Positions 60,051-64,000 of a DNA stretch of 64,000 nt are shown in pieces; the stretch's first letter is position 1, and each line of letters opens with the position of its first letter. The notes beneath the pieces are model-generated. The model ran no database searches and was not told the origin of the DNA. It saw only the letters and a list, made by a program, of their open reading frames with translations. Origin of the DNA: an uncultured Sulfuricurvum sp. (GTDB lineage Bacteria; Campylobacterota; Campylobacteria; Campylobacterales; Sulfurimonadaceae); assembly GCF_937936435.1 (NCBI RefSeq), contig NZ_CALDDG010000037.1, positions 53,303 to 117,302 of the forward strand, given 5' to 3'. A program made the translations under genes and the position numbers.

Positions 60051-62498
60051 CTAACAGATTAATGACGGTGCAGGTTCATAAAAATAATACCCCTGCGACG
60101 CATCGATACCGATCTCTTTGACCTGATGATAGATCGCCTCGTTGGCAACGAATTCGGCAACGACACTCATCCCCATTTCATGTGCAAATTCACAAATATG
60201 TTTGACGAAAATTTGAGCATTGCGATCGTGCGGAAGATTTTTGATCAATGTCCCGTCGATTTTCAGCGTATCGATATTCAACTTCAGTAAATGATCGAAA
60301 TTCGAATACCCCGAACCGAAATCATCAATCGCAAAACGGCATCCGATCGCCTTAAAACGATCGATAAACGCACTGACATCCGAGTAATTCTCGATCCCTT
60401 CACTCTCTAAAATCTCAAAAATCATCAATTTTCCCATCCGATGCTCCACGATAGCATCTTCCAGATAATCGGATAATTCCGGATTGATGAGATCTTGTGT
60501 CGAAAGATTAAGACTCACCGGAACGGAAGATGTTTTAAACGTCTCGATCACCCTGTCAACCATCATTTTGGTCAATTCCGGATAAAGTTTCGTTTTTTTG
60601 GCAATTTCTAAAAAGGCATACGGAGAGACGACCGTTCCGTCATGCTCGATCAGTCGGATCAATGCCTCGTACTTAATGATCTCCCCTGTAGCGTTATCGA
60701 CAATCGGCTGAAAATAAGGGATAATGCGGGTCTCTTCGATAGCATCTTTGATCCGCTTATACCATGCGATATTAATCTCCTGTTCATGTTTCGAAGAGAC
60801 CGAAAAAATCTCCAGCTCATGCCGCTGGCGTTTTGCCAGTTTTAACGCTGCAGTCGCATGTTCCATAACGCGATCGCTGATCGGTGCAACACCGACGGTG
60901 ACGGTGAGAACGATCTCTATCCCCTCAATCACAAAAGACTCTTTTTGTGTCAAAACGATAATCTCTTTTAAAAAGGTGATAAAAAAATCCAAATCGATAC
61001 AATTTTTATGAATCAATCCATATTCGTCGCTTCCCATTTTATACAGAGCAATTTCCGGCTTCGATACTATTTTTTGGCTCAGCCAATGCCCGTATCCTGC
61101 CAGAATAGCATCTCCGATCGCTATCCCGTATACTTCGTTGATATCACTGAAACGGTCGATATTGATAATGGCTAAAGCGCATACTTTCTCTTCGCTCAAC
61201 GCTTCGACTAGAGAAAAACGGTTTGGCAGATTACTGATCGCATCCGTCGTTAGATGATATTTGAGCTGTTCACGCTGTCGAAACGATTCAACGGCAAATC
61301 CGATATCGGCCGCCAGCTCTTCGAGCATTGCCACCTCTTTGGTCTCAAAACCTTCGGAATGTTTTGAATAAAGGGTCACCACTCCAATAGGAGGTTTATT
61401 GATACCGCTGACCATAGGGATCGAAATCATCGATCCGAATTGCCCTTTTTCGGCGATAAAATGCCATGCTCCGAACGATTTTTCATGTTCGAGATGTTCG
61501 ATAACTACCGTCGTATTTTCCCGTACCGCTTTGACGGAGGGATCGGAAAACGCATCGTTTAACGATATCTTGATTTCGGGGTGCAGATAGCCTGTTATGT
61601 CATAGGAATAGGCCTGAATAACAAGATTTTCATCCTCTTTTAGCGCCATCCAGCATAACTCATATCCGGGGTGTTCCGCCAGCCGTTTGCACGAATGGTT
61701 CAAAAGGTCCCGTCCCGTCTCTGCCGTGATCAAAAACTGATTGATATCGGCAACGGTACGAAGAATACTGTCTAAATATCGGAGTTTTTCCAATGCATCG
61801 CTCAACTCGTCTTGTTGGACCCGCATCGAGTGAAACGAATCGGATATGGTCTCGTTCAAAATCGCGATTTCATCAATAACGTACGGATTTTTTTCTATCT
61901 CCCTACTCTGCGCACCCAAGGTCACCGTTTCCAAAGGTCTGATAATCCATCGCCGGACACCGCCGAATACCGTCACGGCAAAAATACCCAAAACCAAAAA
62001 CAGCGCCGTTCCGTAAAAAACAGCGATCTCGTTAAAACGTTCGAATACAAACGCTTTATTCAGGTCGATTAACAAAAATGCCGTCTTTTTTTCAGCACCG
62101 ACGAAATAAGGGAGTTCGCTTGAATAATGTAGATGCTCGTGAGAAATCAATCCTTGATAGATGTGCGATATCGGCTCGTATTCCCCTTCGATCAACTTTC
62201 CGCTCATTGCTCTGGAAGAAGAGACAGCGATACTTTTGCCGTCTAGCGAAAGAGAAAGCGTCGCAATCGCATTGTCGATCGTACTGGCTTTATCTAAAAG
62301 CGTCTGTATATTCTCGATCCGTTCTTGCTGCAATGTCGCTTGAATATCCCCCTCAAGGCGAAAAACGCTCTGGTTGATCCCATCTGAAAGATAGTGCAAC
62401 GTCCCGACCCGCTCGACATAATAAAATCCACCCGACAATACGACAAGGATAATAAAAAAAATACTCAGTCCCCACAATGAAAAACGTTGTATCTTCAC
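60051..62498 (-). CDS. Membrane GAF-GGDEF-EAL protein (c-di-GMP phosphodiesterase)
   Basis: The 815-residue protein has two membrane helices (about 10-30 and 155-180) around a periplasmic sensor. A HAMP-like linker, a GAF domain (about 255-395) and a degenerate GGDEF domain with KMGSDEYGLIH (GSDEY) follow. The EAL domain (about 565-810) has IPYFQPIVDNATGEIIKYEALIRL, NLSTQDL, FAIDDFGSGYSNF and KIDGTLIK. The EAL looks intact, so net hydrolysis of c-di-GMP is expected. Its start overlaps the NMT1-like gene's stop (ATGA), pairing a binding protein with a signalling output. Confidence 0.9.
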   Translation of the reverse strand: MKIQRFSLWGLSIFFIILVVLSGGFYYVERVGTLHYLSDGINQSVFRLEGDIQATLQQERIENIQTLLDKASTIDNAIATLSLSLDGKSIAVSSSRAMSGKLIEGEYEPISHIYQGLISHEHLHYSSELPYFVGAEKKTAFLLIDLNKAFVFERFNEIAVFYGTALFLVLGIFAVTVFGGVRRWIIRPLETVTLGAQSREIEKNPYVIDEIAILNETISDSFHSMRVQQDELSDALEKLRYLDSILRTVADINQFLITAETGRDLLNHSCKRLAEHPGYELCWMALKEDENLVIQAYSYDITGYLHPEIKISLNDAFSDPSVKAVRENTTVVIEHLEHEKSFGAWHFIAEKGQFGSMISIPMVSGINKPPIGVVTLYSKHSEGFETKEVAMLEELAADIGFAVESFRQREQLKYHLTTDAISNLPNRFSLVEALSEEKVCALAIINIDRFSDINEVYGIAIGDAILAGYGHWLSQKIVSKPEIALYKMGSDEYGLIHKNCIDLDFFITFLKEIIVLTQKESFVIEGIEIVLTVTVGVAPISDRVMEHATAALKLAKRQRHELEIFSVSSKHEQEINIAWYKRIKDAIEETRIIPYFQPIVDNATGEIIKYEALIRLIEHDGTVVSPYAFLEIAKKTKLYPELTKMMVDRVIETFKTSSVPVSLNLSTQDLINPELSDYLEDAIVEHRMGKLMIFEILESEGIENYSDVSAFIDRFKAIGCRFAIDDFGSGYSNFDHLLKLNIDTLKIDGTLIKNLPHDRNAQIFVKHICEFAHEMGMSVVAEFVANEAIYHQVKEIGIDASQGYYFYEPAPSLIC

Positions 62499-63421
62499 GG
62501 CAGCAACTTATCCGTACCGACTTTTTGTTTGCGCAGATGTTCGATAATATCGTTTCTTTGTCCCTCATAAAGCCACTCTATTTGCGAAACGCTGTGCATG
62601 AACTCTTCATAACTTTGCCCCTCCAAATACCCCTTTACCGTTTGGTAATACTCGTGAGGGTCACTTTTGAGCCTTTCGACACTTACCTGAAAAAGCTCTT
62701 TTAAATGTCGAAACTCTTTTTCTCTCCCCTCAATGACCGCCTCATCCATGTATAGAGCATCGATCACGAAAAACGTCTTCATTGTCCGCGTTGACGCCAA
62801 CGGGACAAATCCTTTAGCGTATAGTTTGGAAATGTAAGGCTCGTATGAAATAATTACAATCGGTTTTTGAGAAGGTTGCAGCGTCACGATGCTTTTCTGG
62901 GAAGCATCTATTTTGTGAAAATGATCTCGATTTAATCCGTTTTCACGGAGAAATGCTTCGAAAAAATCCTCATTCAGCGATTCCCTCTCGAGATATACAT
63001 CAACAGGTTCTTTCGAATCCCGTATCTCTTGCAATGAACGGTTCGATACGATCGCATCCGCGCCGTTGGATCGGTCGATCAAAAAAACCGGTTTGATCGT
63101 ATCGTGATTTTTGAAATGGAACAGTTCATACTGCGTCGCCGTAAACCCTTGCGTAAATCCCCGTTCGTACAGGCGCGCATTATCGGTCAAATCGACCAGC
63201 CACATAAACTGAAAAGGGGTCTTCTCCAACCACCCTTTTTCCTGCGCGTAGATAAAAGGGGTAAAACCGACCCACGGATTGGTCGAAATATGGATTTTGG
63301 AAGCTTCGTTAGGACGGTTGACATAATAATACAGCACGGCAACTGCGGCAACCAGCAGCACCAATACAAAACTCAAAACACGAGCTTTCTTCACATTTTT
63401 CTCCACCAAAATATTACTCAT
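62495..63421 (-). CDS. NMT1/THI5-like substrate-binding protein, membrane-anchored
   Basis: The 308-residue protein has an N-terminal membrane anchor (VLSFVLVLLVAAVAVLYYYV, about 15-35). A periplasmic-binding fold of the NMT1/ABC-substrate type follows, with HISTNPWVGFTPFIYAQEKGWLEK. No ABC permease or ATPase gene adjoins it; instead the next gene is the GAF-GGDEF-EAL protein, whose start it overlaps by four bases. A ligand-sensing role that signals through c-di-GMP is likely. The kinase at 4046-6604 uses a related binding domain. Confidence 0.8.
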   Translation of the reverse strand: MSNILVEKNVKKARVLSFVLVLLVAAVAVLYYYVNRPNEASKIHISTNPWVGFTPFIYAQEKGWLEKTPFQFMWLVDLTDNARLYERGFTQGFTATQYELFHFKNHDTIKPVFLIDRSNGADAIVSNRSLQEIRDSKEPVDVYLERESLNEDFFEAFLRENGLNRDHFHKIDASQKSIVTLQPSQKPIVIISYEPYISKLYAKGFVPLASTRTMKTFFVIDALYMDEAVIEGREKEFRHLKELFQVSVERLKSDPHEYYQTVKGYLEGQSYEEFMHSVSQIEWLYEGQRNDIIEHLRKQKVGTDKLLP

Positions 63422-63546
63422 AGTAACACACTATTCTTTATAAAATCTCAAAACCCTTTAATGGAACCGAACACGGGGGAAAAATTCTGTTTCAACCCCC
63501 ATAATGCTACAATTGCGACAAAAAATTTTAGACTAGGATAATTATA

Positions 63547-63952
63547 ATGCGTTTTTGGATCGTTTGTTTTATCAGTATCGTTGCGTTATGGGGTGCTGAG
63601 GGGTATAACGGCAAAAGCCTTATACTGACACTCCCATCCCCTTCGGGAGTAGTCGTAACGGCGGATAAAAATATCAGCGTCCTCTCCCACCCTCTTGACA
63701 AAATGAAAGGGATCGCCATTATCCCGATCGATTATTACGCTCCTGAAAGCGAGCAAAATCTCACATGGATCGCTCCTGGGCAGGAGATGAATATCACGCT
63801 CGATATCCACAGCGCTACCTACCCGACAGAAGTCCTCAGCGTCGACCCGTCCAAAGTCACTCCGCCGCCTGAAGTTTTAGAGCGTATCGAGCTCGAACGG
63901 ACACAAGCATACGCCATCTATAACCATTTTACCCCCATCCGTTATTGGAACA
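63547..63952 (+). CDS. Probable M23-family peptidase, N-terminal fragment cut by adapter
   Basis: The reading frame begins at ATG 63547 after AGGA. Its signal peptide (MRFWIVCFISIVALWGAEG) leads to a beta-rich N-terminal domain with IAIIPIDYYAPESEQNLTW and ERIELERTQAYAIYNHFTPIRYW. The latter resembles the segment just before the catalytic domain of Campylobacterota M23 peptidases, such as the cell-shape enzymes Pgp3/Csd3. Genomic sequence ends at 63952, so the last residues of the open frame (GRAHV) come from adapter and are not part of the protein. Confidence 0.5.
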
Positions 63953-64000
63953 AGATCGGAAGAGCACACGTCTGAACTCCAGTCACATTCCTTTATCTCG
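63953..64000 (+). other. Illumina TruSeq adapter with index (contamination)
   Basis: From 63953 the sequence is the TruSeq read-1-side adapter (AGATCGGAAGAGCACACGTC and its continuation to 63986), then the index ATTCCTTT (63987-63994) and ATCTCG, the start of the following adapter segment. It runs to the end of the window, so the contig ends in untrimmed library adapter. Confidence 0.98.

Overview
The window looks like a chromosomal contig from a Campylobacterota (Epsilonproteobacteria) bacterium, most likely a sulfur-oxidising Sulfurimonadaceae such as Sulfuricurvum or Sulfurimonas. This is inferred from protein content: an ArsRS-type two-component pair, a CetA/CetB-like energy-taxis pair, a sulfide:quinone-reductase-like flavoprotein, many c-di-GMP and two-component proteins, and tight ATGA-overlapping gene spacing. 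No rRNA or other decisive marker is present.

Core region, left (1-23,890). A metal/arsenic-type permease fragment and a 26-aa microprotein come first. They are followed by the flavoprotein, a small LTXXQ-like periplasmic protein with its response regulator and ArsS-type kinase, a kinase fused to two periplasmic-binding domains, cobalamin-dependent MetH, and a response regulator, giant hybrid kinase and diguanylate cyclase run. A housekeeping minus-strand operon (RarA, YjbQ, RsuA/RluB-type pseudouridine synthase, KpsF) lies back to back with a plus-strand operon (Nnr, PurN, ThiG). An NSS transporter and a five-gene tRNA cluster (Pro, His, Arg, Arg, Leu) with a consensus sigma70 promoter close the region.

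Genomic island (about 23,834-51,904). The 3' part of tRNA-Leu(TAG) is duplicated at 51,848-51,904, next to a tyrosine integrase that reads inward. This makes a roughly 28-kb element with attL and attR, and paired TTTTTACTACA repeats lie inside both ends. The cargo is largely defence: (a) an eight-gene minus-strand run with a type I restriction-modification system (hsdR, hsdM, an AlbA_2/Schlafen-like gene, hsdS), then a Cap4-type DUF4297 nuclease plus zinc-hook SMC-like ATPase (Lamassu-like), then a CoiA-like nuclease and an unrecognised 520-aa protein; (b) three unknown plus-strand genes; (c) a convergent tyrosine/serine recombinase pair; (d) an array of four gene units, including a complete Hachiman system (HamA/HamB) and a DUF4365 protein, each followed by a related imperfect palindrome that resembles an integron attC site; (e) a distal set of small, membrane and secreted proteins with an XRE regulator.

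Core region, right (51,905-63,952). This holds a small secreted protein, a CZB-domain chemoreceptor overlapping a PAS-domain CetB/Aer-like protein, an envelope operon (flippase-like protein, family 9 and family 39 glycosyltransferases, PAP2 phosphatase), an EAL-HDOD protein, a GAF-GGDEF-EAL protein coupled to an NMT1-like binding protein, and the start of a probable M23 peptidase. The last 48 bases (63,953-64,000) are an Illumina TruSeq adapter with an index, not genomic DNA.

The most interesting region is the defence island, especially the attC-like cassette array carrying Hachiman, the extended Lamassu-like operon, and a strongly structured non-coding element near attL. Everything here was read by eye. 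Domain names are family recognitions, not search results.
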